64,000 bases of DNA from an uncultured Lachnospira sp. Its GTDB lineage: Bacteria > Bacillota > Clostridia > Lachnospirales > Lachnospiraceae. Both the position numbers and the translations under genes were made by a program. Shown here piece after piece: positions 18,002 to 26,655 of the stretch (the first letter of the stretch is position 1; every line of letters begins with the position of its first letter). The notes under the pieces were generated by a model that was not told the origin of the DNA, made no database searches, and worked only from the letters and a program-made list of their open reading frames with translations. The stretch is taken from the NCBI GenBank assembly GCA_934359185.1, contig CAKRLE010000005.1, positions 62,001-126,000 of the forward strand. The letters run 5' to 3'.

Positions 18002-18568
18002 TCATGCATCTAATTCTATACTATATAACGTGTAAACACTGTTATTATTCTCAAAATGTATCTTTACAAGTTCACTGCTTTTAATCATCCCAACATTAAA
18101 AGTATAGCTTCCGGCTTCCGTCACACTTCCTATGCAGGTATCTCCCGCATATACATTGACCAGATCACCATTAAAATCTGTAATATCAATGCGCAGCGCG
18201 GCATTCTGTGCTTCACTTTCAGTCAGGTAATATACATAAGAATCCTTACCCTTTGACTTAGCTCCTGTCATATCTGCCTTTTCAAAGCCCTGGCCTTTTC
18301 TTGCACATATAACATCACCTGTATTAGCTATTGTATTCTCATTACGCTCTATACATATCTCTTTTGTTCCGTATGTATATTTAAGATTGCCAAATCCAGG
18401 CCAGTCTGTAAGTTCATGCGTAATATAATACATCTTGTATTCTATTCCCACATCTGGCTTAATACCCCACCATAAATCAAGGCAGTAAAATATGACTAAT
18501 GCTGCACAGATGACATATAATATCACCTGTGCACACATGTTACGTTTTCCTGTTTTGTTGTTCTTCAA
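18002..18568 (-). CDS. Single-pass membrane protein with external beta-rich domain
   Basis: 188 residues: a basic N-terminus, one membrane helix (about residues 13-31), then an external domain with alternating hydrophobic strands (RIDITDFNGDLVNVYAG; GSYTFNVGM; YSIELDA). I do not recognise the family. TTG start: GGAGG lies 6 nt before it. The stop codon is 7 bp from the YfhO start, so the two are likely translated together. The strands resemble the beta-rich region of the YfhO protein, so a carbohydrate-binding or scaffold role is possible. Confidence 0.65.
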   Translation of the reverse strand: MKNNKTGKRNMCAQVILYVICAALVIFYCLDLWWGIKPDVGIEYKMYYITHELTDWPGFGNLKYTYGTKEICIERNENTIANTGDVICARKGQGFEKADMTGAKSKGKDSYVYYLTESEAQNAALRIDITDFNGDLVNVYAGDTCIGSVTEAGSYTFNVGMIKSSELVKIHFENNNSVYTLYSIELDA

Positions 18569-18588
18569 TCTAAGCCTCCAATGTCACA

Positions 18589-20946
18589 TCAGACATGTGT
18601 AACTATGCAAGTTGCCTTACCATTAATTGTAACATTTCTCTTTGCAGCACTTACAAAGAAGCTCTCTCCTGCCTTGAATGACACAGCCTCTGTGTAATCA
18701 TCTGTCTGGATTGTTCCCTCACCATCAATCACAACTATTGATATAAATGAGGATTCATCCATCTTTATTCTGGCTTCGTCCTTGATTTCATACTTGAGAC
18801 ATTCAAAATATTTGCACTGTACCAATCTTTCAAGTTCATAATGCTCATTAGTCTCTAATACTACCTCACATGTCTTATCCTTCTCATAAGCATTAGTATC
18901 CACAACATCCAATGCCTTTGCCACATGAAGCTCTCTTGGATTGCCGTATTTATCTCTTCTGTCATAATCATACATTCTGTATGTGCAGTTAGAATTCTGC
19001 TGAATCTCGCAGATAATGATACCGGCTCCGATTGCGTGGATTGTTCCAGCCTTAACCATGACAACATCGCCCTTCTTAACTTCAATCTTGTTAAGAACAT
19101 CTGTTATTGTGTTATCTGCAATTCTTCTCTCTATCTCTTCCTTAGTAACAGACTTTGATAATCCACAGTACAGATAAGAACCTGGGTCAGCATCCACAAC
19201 ATACCACATCTCATTCTTACCATACTCGTTCTCATTCTCCAATGCATACTCATCACCTGGATGAATCTGGATAGAGAGTGCCTGTTTTGCATCAATAAAC
19301 TTTATAAGAATAGGAAATCTGTCCTGAGCCTGGCATTTCCAGCCTAATCCTTCTTTGCCTATTATAGAAAGATAATCATTAAACAGCATTCCTCTGTATC
19401 GTCCATTCGCTATACGGCTTGGACCATCTGGATGTGCTGATAATTCCCAGCTCTCCGCAATAATGTCATAATCACATTTCTTGCCAAACACAGTTCTAAG
19501 CTTAGTTCCACCCCACAGATTATCCTTGAATGCCGGGTCGAGCTTGACAATTGGATTAGCATTTTTATCTATCACATAATTAAATTCTGAATCATCATCA
19601 TTGTAAATCTTAACTGTATCACTCTCTGATATATTTTCACCAATTGATACCTCTATAATGACAACATTCTGGTCTGTCTTATTAGCAATCTTATGCTTAG
19701 TGCCTACTGGCAGAAATACACTTTCAAATTTGTGGTAATCTCTTGTCTCTGTATTAATTGTTATAGTAGCTGTTCCTTCTACCACAGACCAATGCTCACT
19801 TCTAAGCTCATGCTGGTGCAGATTCATGCTCATGCCAGGGAATACTGTTATCTTTTTAACAGAGTATTTCTCTGAATATGTCAGGAGCTCATGTATACCC
19901 CATTCTCTGTATGAAAGTCTGTTGAAATCAAAATACTCCTCATACCTGTCAACATTCTGTTTCATTATCTCTTTGATATCTTCTACATGGTTCTTAGACG
20001 AAACATAGACAGCATCCTCTGTATTAACCACTACTATATTAGATAAATCATTAGTAATAACAAGGTGTCTCTCTGCGTTATTGATAACTGTTGTATCATT
20101 GCAGTTATTCTTGATAACAAGCTCAGAATGGTTGATTGTATTAAGCTCATCAACATCATCAACTGTACCAATATCTTTCCACTGGAAAGTGCCTTTGACA
20201 ACCTTTAACTTATCTATCTGCTGATATATAATCTCCTCGATACTTCCAGTAGGAATATCTTTCATGACAGCTTCAGAGAAACGTATTGCTCTTCTCATAG
20301 CTGGAACTTTTCTCTTGGCAGCCTTGCATGAATTAAATAACTTCTGGTTGATTTTTTTTGTCTTGTTGATAAGATCGCCAACTCTGTATACATACATTCC
20401 ACTGTTGAGAAGTCCCTCTGCGCCATCTACTATCTCTGGCAGAATCTCTAATGACTTCTTCTTTGCGAATCCTACAACATCCTCATTTTCACTGATTATA
20501 CAATCATACGATTCTTTAATGTTTTCTGACGGCTCAATTCCAAGTGCAACGATATTGCCTTCCTTGGCAAGTTCCTTACATCTAAGAATTGCATCCTTGT
20601 ATCCAGTGCCTTCAATTATATGGTCAGCTGTTACTACAAATACTAATTCAGACTGGTTGCAGAACAGATTAGCAAGCATGATAGCTGCCGCTGTTCCCTT
20701 TGGTGTATTTTCCAGAATAAGTCTGTATTTCAGGCTCTGAAATACCTTCATCTGACCATTGACAATATTTTTATAGCTTTCCTTGGTAACGATAATAAAT
20801 TCGTCACAAAATGGCATGTTGCGGACAATTGTCTCCTGCAACATGGAACGTCCCTCTTTAATGTTCATAAACTGCTTGGGGTAATTTTTTCTGGAAAGCG
20901 GCCATAAGCTGTCTCCACTACCTCCGGCTAATATAATACATCTCAT
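18589..20946 (-). CDS. manA: ManC-like domain fused to type I phosphomannose isomerase
   Basis: 785 residues in three parts: an NDP-sugar pyrophosphorylase-like domain (1-330), a ManC-type cupin (about 350-455, MNLHQHELRSEHWSVVEG) and a full class I phosphomannose isomerase (about 465-785). The isomerase keeps its zinc and active-site residues (SIQIHPGDEY; YGKNEMWYV; AGTIHAIGAG) and should interconvert fructose-6-phosphate and mannose-6-phosphate. The pyrophosphorylase loop reads GGSGDSLWPLSR, with Ser13 where an Arg is expected, and the FVEKP motif is FAKKK (160-164), so that activity may be lost. The separate intact manC at 34.4 kb would supply GDP-mannose. GGAGG precedes the ATG. Confidence 0.88.
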   Translation of the reverse strand: MRCIILAGGSGDSLWPLSRKNYPKQFMNIKEGRSMLQETIVRNMPFCDEFIIVTKESYKNIVNGQMKVFQSLKYRLILENTPKGTAAAIMLANLFCNQSELVFVVTADHIIEGTGYKDAILRCKELAKEGNIVALGIEPSENIKESYDCIISENEDVVGFAKKKSLEILPEIVDGAEGLLNSGMYVYRVGDLINKTKKINQKLFNSCKAAKRKVPAMRRAIRFSEAVMKDIPTGSIEEIIYQQIDKLKVVKGTFQWKDIGTVDDVDELNTINHSELVIKNNCNDTTVINNAERHLVITNDLSNIVVVNTEDAVYVSSKNHVEDIKEIMKQNVDRYEEYFDFNRLSYREWGIHELLTYSEKYSVKKITVFPGMSMNLHQHELRSEHWSVVEGTATITINTETRDYHKFESVFLPVGTKHKIANKTDQNVVIIEVSIGENISESDTVKIYNDDDSEFNYVIDKNANPIVKLDPAFKDNLWGGTKLRTVFGKKCDYDIIAESWELSAHPDGPSRIANGRYRGMLFNDYLSIIGKEGLGWKCQAQDRFPILIKFIDAKQALSIQIHPGDEYALENENEYGKNEMWYVVDADPGSYLYCGLSKSVTKEEIERRIADNTITDVLNKIEVKKGDVVMVKAGTIHAIGAGIIICEIQQNSNCTYRMYDYDRRDKYGNPRELHVAKALDVVDTNAYEKDKTCEVVLETNEHYELERLVQCKYFECLKYEIKDEARIKMDESSFISIVVIDGEGTIQTDDYTEAVSFKAGESFFVSAAKRNVTINGKATCIVTHV

Positions 20947-20996
20947 GAGATAAAATCCTCCATGTGGATAACCGTAACTTGTTCCCTTAATATAAA

Positions 20997-22460
20997 TTAA
21001 TTTGAGTTAACATTTGCATTATTTCCTGTATTAGAACCAGCTCCACCTGCGGCATTATTTCCTGCGTTTGAACCAGCTCCGCCTGCGGCATTGTTTCCTG
21101 TATCAGAACCAGCTCCACCTGCGGCATTATTTCCTGCGTTTGAACCAGCTCCGCCTGCGGCATTGTTTCCTGTATTAGAACCGGCTCCGCCTGCGGCATT
21201 GTTTCCTGTATTAGAACCAACTCCACCTGCCGAATTGCCTCCTGTATTAGAATTTCCACCTTGTTCTGGTTTTAATACATTTGCAGGTGCTGTTGTTGTC
21301 TCTTTAGCTGCCGTAGTTGCCTCTGTCGGCTTCTGCGTTGGTTTAGCAGTCTGCGCCTCTGTTGATGGCTGTGTTGGAGCCTCGGTAGGAGCAGCTGTTG
21401 TGCTTATATTCACATCAGGCTGCGGACCACTCTGTGGTCTTCTTGGAGCGGCTGTTGTTGTAGTCTCCTCCTCTGTTGTTGCTGCCTCTGTTGAAGCCTT
21501 AGTAGAAGCTGCAGGAGTTGTCTTTGTGGCTGTAACTGATGCCTTGGTTGTCTGTGAATTGCCATTATCCTTATTATGACCAGAAACGACCATAACTACC
21601 ACAATTACAACAATAAGAACTACTGCGGCAAATACACCGACTATAACACCTTTAAGCTCTTTCTCTGTTAATCTTAATCCGCCGATTGCATATTTTTTCT
21701 TATCTGCAGATGATGGTCTTACAGCCTTCCTGACTGGCTTCTCATCATCTAATATATCAATATCATCTTCATCATCATAATCTGAGTCTGAATAATCATC
21801 TTCTGATGATACTGGAGCTGCTGCCACAGCATCGCTTTCATCTGCAAGAGCATCTTCATTCTCATCTGCATTCTCAGCTTTGATAGGTGCATATGCAGCA
21901 AGGATTCCATCTCTCATAGATGCAATCTCACTTGTTATAAAGCTTGAATCAATATCCATGATTGACTCAATCTCATCTACAGAATATCCCTCATAGCAAT
22001 ATAGAAGATATATTATCTTTTCTCCGATTGTAAGTGATGCGAAACATCCCTCTTCATTATCAAAGCCTGTATCAGTAAGAAATGCCTCATTAAATTCAGC
22101 GCTCGCCTCTCCTAAATCGTCATCATCTTCTATTGAGTCATAGTTATATTCCTTCTGCTCTATCTCATTAGAGAATATCTCATCCTCTCTGTCACATACA
22201 ACCTTATATAACTCCTTAGTTGCCTCTCTTGCCATCCACAGATGGATATCGCATTCTTCAGAATCATATTCAGGCATATTCTTATATGCCTTGATAAAAA
22301 GATGCTTTGTAAGCTTCTCCTTCGTTTCATCATCATCGTATATAAATGCTGTCAGATTATATATCTCATCATATAAAAGCTCTATAATCTTTCTATAAGC
22401 ATCCTTGTCGCCCTTCTTAGCTTTCCTGATATATGTATCAAGTTCATTCTTCTTTGACAT
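20997..22460 (-). CDS. Membrane-anchored sigma-factor-like protein with extracellular repeats
   Basis: 487 residues. The cytoplasmic part (1-190) resembles an ECF sigma factor: a region-2-like segment (KAKKGDKDAYRKIIELLYDE ... HLFIKAYKNMPEYD) and a region-4-like helix-turn-helix (LTIGEKIIYLLYCYEGYSVD; IESIMDIDSSFITSEI). An acidic linker (195-240), one membrane helix (271-293), a Thr/Ala/Glu-rich external stalk (300-395) and six 12-residue Gly/Asn/Ala repeats follow. No peptidase or anti-sigma domain is seen. It may be a membrane-held regulator that reads the wall. DNA-binding competence cannot be judged from sequence. GAGGG lies 5 nt before the ATG. Confidence 0.72.
   Translation of the reverse strand: MSKKNELDTYIRKAKKGDKDAYRKIIELLYDEIYNLTAFIYDDDETKEKLTKHLFIKAYKNMPEYDSEECDIHLWMAREATKELYKVVCDREDEIFSNEIEQKEYNYDSIEDDDDLGEASAEFNEAFLTDTGFDNEEGCFASLTIGEKIIYLLYCYEGYSVDEIESIMDIDSSFITSEIASMRDGILAAYAPIKAENADENEDALADESDAVAAAPVSSEDDYSDSDYDDEDDIDILDDEKPVRKAVRPSSADKKKYAIGGLRLTEKELKGVIVGVFAAVVLIVVIVVVMVVSGHNKDNGNSQTTKASVTATKTTPAASTKASTEAATTEEETTTTAAPRRPQSGPQPDVNISTTAAPTEAPTQPSTEAQTAKPTQKPTEATTAAKETTTAPANVLKPEQGGNSNTGGNSAGGVGSNTGNNAAGGAGSNTGNNAAGGAGSNAGNNAAGGAGSDTGNNAAGGAGSNAGNNAAGGAGSNTGNNANVNSN
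21012..21227 (-). repeat. Six 36-bp in-frame tandem repeats
   Basis: Six consecutive 36-bp units encode GGAGSNTGNNAA with small changes (N/D, T/A; first unit GGVG). The units are in frame and uninterrupted, so repeat number could change by slippage without a frameshift. They form the extracellular tail of the sigma-like protein. Confidence 0.92.
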
Positions 22461-22498
22461 AACAGCCCTCTTTCTTTATTGCTTCAACAAGCAAGACA

Positions 22499-23605
22499 CT
22501 AATTCAGTTCTTCTTCAGCCATTGCCAATGCAGCTGCAATAACCTTATCCATGTCATAATATTTGTAAGCCCCAAGTCTGCCTCCAAATATAACTTTGCT
22601 TTCTTTTCTGGCTAAATCCGCGTACATAAGATACAGCTCACCATTCTTCTTATCATTAACCGGATAGTATGGCTCGTCGCCCTTTTTCCATTCACTTGAG
22701 TACTCTCTTGATATAATAGTTGTCGGCTGCTTGCCATATTCAAAATGCTTATGCTCAATTATTCTTGTATAAGGAACTTCCTTGTCAGTATAATTAACAA
22801 CCGCATTTCCCTGATAGTTCTCCATATCAAGTTCTTCTGTCTCAAATCTCACAGAACGATATTCAAGCACGCCAAGCTTATAATCATAAAATGCATCTAT
22901 CGCACCTGTATATATTATTTTATCTGCCAATCCATCAAGCTCCTGCCTGTTGGCAAGATAATCTGTGTCCAGTCTCACATCTGCCTTAGAAAGCATCTGT
23001 TCTATTATACGAGTATAACCTCCAATTGGTATGCCCTGAAATCTGTCATTGAAATAATTATTGTCATATGTAAATCGTAATGGAAGTCTCTTAATTATAA
23101 ATGATGGCAGTTCCTTGCAATCACGCCCCCACTGCTTTTCTGTATATCCCTTGATAAGCTTCTCATATACATCTTTACCTACAAGCGATAACGCCTGCTC
23201 CTCAAGATTCTTAGGTTCTGTTATCCCAAGCTCATCAATCTGGTCTGCTATAATCTTCTTAGCCTCAGCAGGTGTCACAATATTCCACATCTTGCTGAAT
23301 GTGTTCATGTTAAATGGAAGATTATACAACTCATCCTTATATCTTGCTATTGGTGAATTAATATAGTTATTAAATTCTGCAAACTCATTAATATAATCCC
23401 ATATAAATTTGTCAGAAGTGTGAAAAATATGTGCACCATACACATGAACATTAATTCCGCTGGATTCTTTCGTATATATATTGCCGCCAATGTGGTTTCT
23501 CTTGTCTACGACAAGACATGTCCTGCCCTTCTTAGCCGCCTCATTAGCAAACACTGCTCCATACAATCCTGCACCAACTATTAAATAATCATATTTACTA
23601 CTCAT
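22499..23605 (-). CDS. glf: UDP-galactopyranose mutase
   Basis: 368 residues. An FAD enzyme that converts UDP-galactopyranose to UDP-galactofuranose in the cytoplasm. It has the dinucleotide loop VGAGLYGAVFANEAA, KRNHIGGNIYT, YGAHIFHTS and YTEKQWGRD typical of the family, at normal length. The ATG at 23605 has GAGGA at 5 nt; the longer reading frame to 23638 lacks support. Together with galE (9.5 kb) it indicates galactofuranose in at least one surface glycan. Confidence 0.96.
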   Translation of the reverse strand: MSSKYDYLIVGAGLYGAVFANEAAKKGRTCLVVDKRNHIGGNIYTKESSGINVHVYGAHIFHTSDKFIWDYINEFAEFNNYINSPIARYKDELYNLPFNMNTFSKMWNIVTPAEAKKIIADQIDELGITEPKNLEEQALSLVGKDVYEKLIKGYTEKQWGRDCKELPSFIIKRLPLRFTYDNNYFNDRFQGIPIGGYTRIIEQMLSKADVRLDTDYLANRQELDGLADKIIYTGAIDAFYDYKLGVLEYRSVRFETEELDMENYQGNAVVNYTDKEVPYTRIIEHKHFEYGKQPTTIISREYSSEWKKGDEPYYPVNDKKNGELYLMYADLARKESKVIFGGRLGAYKYYDMDKVIAAALAMAEEELN

Positions 23606-23705
23606 ATCATTCCTCTTATAATCAGCCCTGACAGGCAATAATTTTCAATCCTTGAATCATTATATTATACCAATTATTTATTGTCGTTGTAAATAGTGTT
23701 TATTC

Positions 23706-24437
23706 TCAATCATAATATTTCTTAAAATATACTCTGTTAAATATTATAAATGTATCATTAAACACTTTCATAATATCCTTAATCCCGATACGTTTACTGT
23801 CCTTGGCACGCACATACTGCAATCTGACCGGCATCTCTTCAATCTTATATCCCCTTCTGTTAAGTGCCACCAAAAGCTCTATATCGTATGCAAACCCAGA
23901 AGTCCTGACAAGATGGGCAACTGATTTCAATGCATCCGCATTGAAAAGTTTAATTCCTGTCTGTGTGTCCTGCACCTTTAAGTGAAAAAGCACAACAAGC
24001 ATTATGTAATATCCTATACTTATAATCTTTCTTTTGAGTGGATAATTTATGTGTGAATCTCTATGAAGCTTGCAGCCAATAACCACATCCGCATTTTTCT
24101 GCTCCATGCATTCAATATAATCCTTAAGCTGGTCTGGTGGAAGCTCTAAGTCTGCATCAAGAAATGCTATGTAATCTCCTGCTGCCTCGGCAACACCAGC
24201 TATAATTGCCGCCCCTTTTCCATGATTCTTATCAGAGGATACCATCTTAACTCTGCTGTCATCTTTAGCTGCTCTTATTATCTCTGCTTTGGTATTATCT
24301 CTGCTGCCATCATTAACAGCTATAATCTCAAGTTCTGGTGCAAATGCTGATACTATGTCCAGAGTCTTCATTATACTGTTGTAGATTAACGCCTCCTCAT
24401 TGTAGGCTGGCATAACTATGGAAAGTCTATAATTCAT
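23706..24437 (-). CDS. GT2 glycosyltransferase, polyprenyl-phosphate glucosyltransferase-like
   Basis: 243 residues. GT2 fold with SIVMPAYNEEALIYNSI, VNDGSRDNTKAEI and AFLDADLELPPDQ (DXD). KRKIISIGYYIMLVVLFHL and VQDTQTGIKLFNAD match dolichyl-phosphate beta-glucosyltransferase-like proteins, which load a hexose onto a polyprenyl phosphate. No C-terminal membrane hairpin. It starts the unit downstream of the tRNA-Leu terminator; AAGGAA lies 7 nt before the ATG. Which of the GT-C proteins in the window uses its product is unknown. Confidence 0.88.
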   Translation of the reverse strand: MNYRLSIVMPAYNEEALIYNSIMKTLDIVSAFAPELEIIAVNDGSRDNTKAEIIRAAKDDSRVKMVSSDKNHGKGAAIIAGVAEAAGDYIAFLDADLELPPDQLKDYIECMEQKNADVVIGCKLHRDSHINYPLKRKIISIGYYIMLVVLFHLKVQDTQTGIKLFNADALKSVAHLVRTSGFAYDIELLVALNRRGYKIEEMPVRLQYVRAKDSKRIGIKDIMKVFNDTFIIFNRVYFKKYYD

Positions 24438-24531
24438 TACGTTGTTCCTTCTACATATTTACACTGCAGTCCGCTGTTCTCCACTCTGACGGCGTGCTTC
24501 GCACTTGTCAATCGTGGACAGCTCTTGCATG

Positions 24532-24583
24532 GTAAACACTAACCTCCTTGCGTCGCTTCGCTCCTGGCTCGGTAAGTGTTTAC
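24532..24583. repeat. Solo inner-hairpin module related to family A repeats
   Basis: GTAAACACTAACC (24532-24544) and GGTAAGTGTTTAC (24571-24583) form a 13-bp stem with one mismatch. The same stem, with the same GCATGG flank, is the optional inner hairpin in family A copies 1 and 3. Upstream bases 24470-24531 show only weak likeness to the rest of the core and are GC-rich. No outer arms were found. Confidence 0.75.
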
Positions 24584-24585
24584 AC

Positions 24586-24623
24586 AAAAACGACAGTAAA
24601 GAAGTCATCCTCTCTACTGTCGT
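24586..24623 (-). terminator. Terminator of tRNA-Leu
   Basis: On the minus strand, ACGACAGTA/TACTGTCGT (24615-24623 with 24590-24598) form a 9-bp stem followed by TTTTTG. It is 8 nt downstream of the tRNA 3' end. Confidence 0.8.
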
Positions 24624-24630
24624 AATAAAA

Positions 24631-24717
24631 TGCCGGCAACGGGAATCGAACCCGTATGGGATTATAAGTCCCGCAGGATTTTAAGTCCTGTGCGTCTGCC
24701 AGTTCCGCCACACCGGC
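24631..24717 (-). tRNA. tRNA-Leu, anticodon UAA
   Basis: An 87-nt class II tRNA with a long variable arm. The acceptor stem GCCGGTG pairs with TGCCGGC ahead of the discriminator A. The anticodon stem CAGGA/TCCTG encloses CTTAAAA, giving anticodon TAA, which reads UUA and UUG. The T-arm GGGTTCGATTCCC is intact. CCA is not encoded. It has its own promoter and terminator and sits alone among glycosyltransferase genes. Confidence 0.97.
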
Positions 24718-24733
24718 CTGCTAACAATAATAG

Positions 24734-24762
24734 ATTGTAGCACATATTACATCAGTAAGCAA
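24734..24762 (-). promoter_or_regulatory. Promoter of tRNA-Leu
   Basis: On the minus strand, TTGCTT (24757-24762), 17 nt, TACAAT (24734-24739), then 16 nt to the tRNA 5' end. The -35 box lies just beyond the stop codon of the GtrB-like gene. Confidence 0.78.
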
Positions 24763-24767
24763 GCTGA

Positions 24768-25709
24768 TTATTTTTCATCAAAGTTGATTCTTTCCTCTTC
24801 AACAACTAATGGCCTGTTCATAAGCCTCTTATTCATGCTGAGAATATATTCTCCCATAAGACCTATGAAGAAAAGCTGTAATGAACCAAGGAATGAAACA
24901 AGAAGGATAAGTGGCACCATACCTGCAGTAAATCTGTCCCAGTACACAAGCTTTAAAATAAAATAAATAATCGCAACAATTATGCTTACTGTGGCACAGA
25001 TTGCCCCTAAAAATGTTGCAAGACGAAGCCCTATTTTAGTATATGATGTAAAACTTAACATAGCCGCATCATACAATGTATAGAAGTTATTATGTGTCTT
25101 TCCTGCTCTTCTCTGCGCCTGTGTATACTCAATCTCAGTCTTCTTAAAACCAAGCTCTCCAACAATTCCCCTTATGAATGGAATAGGGTCTTTCAGGTCA
25201 CGAAGCACCTGGACGAATGACTTGTCATATAATCCAAAACCTGTAAAATGCTCTATCTGTTCAACGCTTGACATCTTCTTGATAAGCTTGTAATAGCATG
25301 AGCGGAGGAAATACATTATCCTGCTCTCCTTGCTTGAGCTCTTGATTGCACACACAATCTTAAAGCCTTTCTCCCACTCAGCAACAAGTCTTGGAATGAC
25401 ATCTATAGGATCCTGGAAATCTGCGCACACAGGAATTGTACAATCGCCTGTAGTCTGCAAAATTCCATAATATGGCGAGTTAAACTGTCCAAAATTCTTA
25501 GCGTTAAATATCGCCTTAATCTTAGGATTAGAGGCACATAACTGTCTTAACTTCACTCTTGTTGTATCACTTGAATCGTTATCTATGAATAATATCTCAT
25601 AATCATACTGTGGAAGATCCTTTGCAAACATTGCAATAATTGCCTCACTCAGAGGCACAACATTTTCTTCCTCGTTATAACATGGAACCATTATACTTAT
25701 CTTTTTCAT
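24768..25709 (-). CDS. GtrB/ArnC-like polyprenyl-phosphate glycosyltransferase
   Basis: 313 residues. An N-terminal GT2 domain (SIMVPCYNEEENVVPLSEA; FIDNDSSDTT; PVCADFQDP) is followed by two C-terminal membrane helices (about 228-252 and 264-288), the GtrB/ArnC/DpmA arrangement. It transfers a sugar from a nucleotide donor to undecaprenyl phosphate on the inner face. A GtrA-like flippase gene lies 3 kb upstream in the same run of genes. As it closes the CDP-sugar operon, the branched dideoxy sugar or glucose could be its substrate. It starts 7 bp after the reductase gene. Confidence 0.9.
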   Translation of the reverse strand: MKKISIMVPCYNEEENVVPLSEAIIAMFAKDLPQYDYEILFIDNDSSDTTRVKLRQLCASNPKIKAIFNAKNFGQFNSPYYGILQTTGDCTIPVCADFQDPIDVIPRLVAEWEKGFKIVCAIKSSSKESRIMYFLRSCYYKLIKKMSSVEQIEHFTGFGLYDKSFVQVLRDLKDPIPFIRGIVGELGFKKTEIEYTQAQRRAGKTHNNFYTLYDAAMLSFTSYTKIGLRLATFLGAICATVSIIVAIIYFILKLVYWDRFTAGMVPLILLVSFLGSLQLFFIGLMGEYILSMNKRLMNRPLVVEEERINFDEK

Positions 25710-25716
25710 CGCTAAT

Positions 25717-26643
25717 CTATCCTTTCGTCAGATGACTTCTCCACCAGCCAACTGTCTCTTCAATTCCCTGCTCAAATGTATATATCGGTGTAAATCCAGT
25801 ATCTTTCGTAAGCTCATTGATATCTGCACACAGATGCATAACCTGCTTGTCCGAATATGGAATATCTCCAAATCCAATCTCCACATCATTGCCGACAGCA
25901 CCCCTTATAAGATTAATATAATCCTTCAGCGGTCTTGCCATACCACCTCCAAGGCAGTACACCTTTCCATCAACACCACCATCAGCAAGCATCATAAATG
26001 CTCTTGCTGCATCCTTGGAATACAGATAATCCCACATCTGTTCACCCTTAGTACATGAAGGCTTCTCACTGTTCATAAGCTTGATGATAGTAGATGAAAC
26101 CATTGTCTTATCGCCATCATATGGACCATATACACTAAGAATTCTTGTCCATATATGTCTTATTCCCTTCTGCTGGCATGCAATACGAGTCATCTGTCCT
26201 GCACAAAGTTTGGCAATTCCATACCCATTTTCAGGAAATGCCGGCACAGATGCATTAAGTTCACCCTCAAACCGTCCATATTCAGCCTGTGACCCCGCAC
26301 CTATAAAAGTATTACATCCTAACTCATATGCAGCATCAACCGCATCAAGTGCATACTTCACATTGTTATTCTGCAGATACATATTATTACGGCTGTCGCC
26401 AAATGTTCCATCCCACGCAAAATGATAGAACACATCTGCTCCACCTTCTATAAGCGAAGGAAGCTTATCCAGCTCTTTCAGGTCACAGTACACAACCGAT
26501 ACATGCTCTGATTCCTTTATTCTGTCTGCTCTGGCTGAACCCGGTCTTACAACCGCAACAACGTCAATTCCATTATCAGACAGACATTGTATAAGAGCCA
26601 TTCCGACAGCACCTGTAGGTCCCGTTATAACTGCTTTTTTCAC
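25717..26643 (-). CDS. NAD(P)-dependent SDR reductase, YerF-like candidate
   Basis: 308 residues, extended SDR fold: VITGPTGAVGMALIQCL (nucleotide binding), GAGSQAEYG, and the catalytic PENGYGIAKLCAGQM (Tyr-x-x-x-Lys). It directly follows the TPP enzyme gene and belongs to the rfbFGH run. In the CDP-yersiniose pathway YerF reduces the acetyl side chain added by YerE, and this gene is in the equivalent place. The sequence alone shows only an SDR sugar reductase/epimerase, so the role comes from context. GTG start, with GGAGG 6 nt upstream. Confidence 0.75.
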   Translation of the reverse strand: MKKAVITGPTGAVGMALIQCLSDNGIDVVAVVRPGSARADRIKESEHVSVVYCDLKELDKLPSLIEGGADVFYHFAWDGTFGDSRNNMYLQNNNVKYALDAVDAAYELGCNTFIGAGSQAEYGRFEGELNASVPAFPENGYGIAKLCAGQMTRIACQQKGIRHIWTRILSVYGPYDGDKTMVSSTIIKLMNSEKPSCTKGEQMWDYLYSKDAARAFMMLADGGVDGKVYCLGGGMARPLKDYINLIRGAVGNDVEIGFGDIPYSDKQVMHLCADINELTKDTGFTPIYTFEQGIEETVGWWRSHLTKG

Positions 26644-26655
26644 TATAATCCTCCA

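Noticed and set aside
21012..21227. CRISPR array
   Set aside because: The 36-bp units are contiguous, without spacers, and are in frame within a coding sequence.
24438..24531. TTGACA-like box on the minus strand as a promoter for the GT2 gene at 24437
   Set aside because: No -10 box at suitable spacing could be found.
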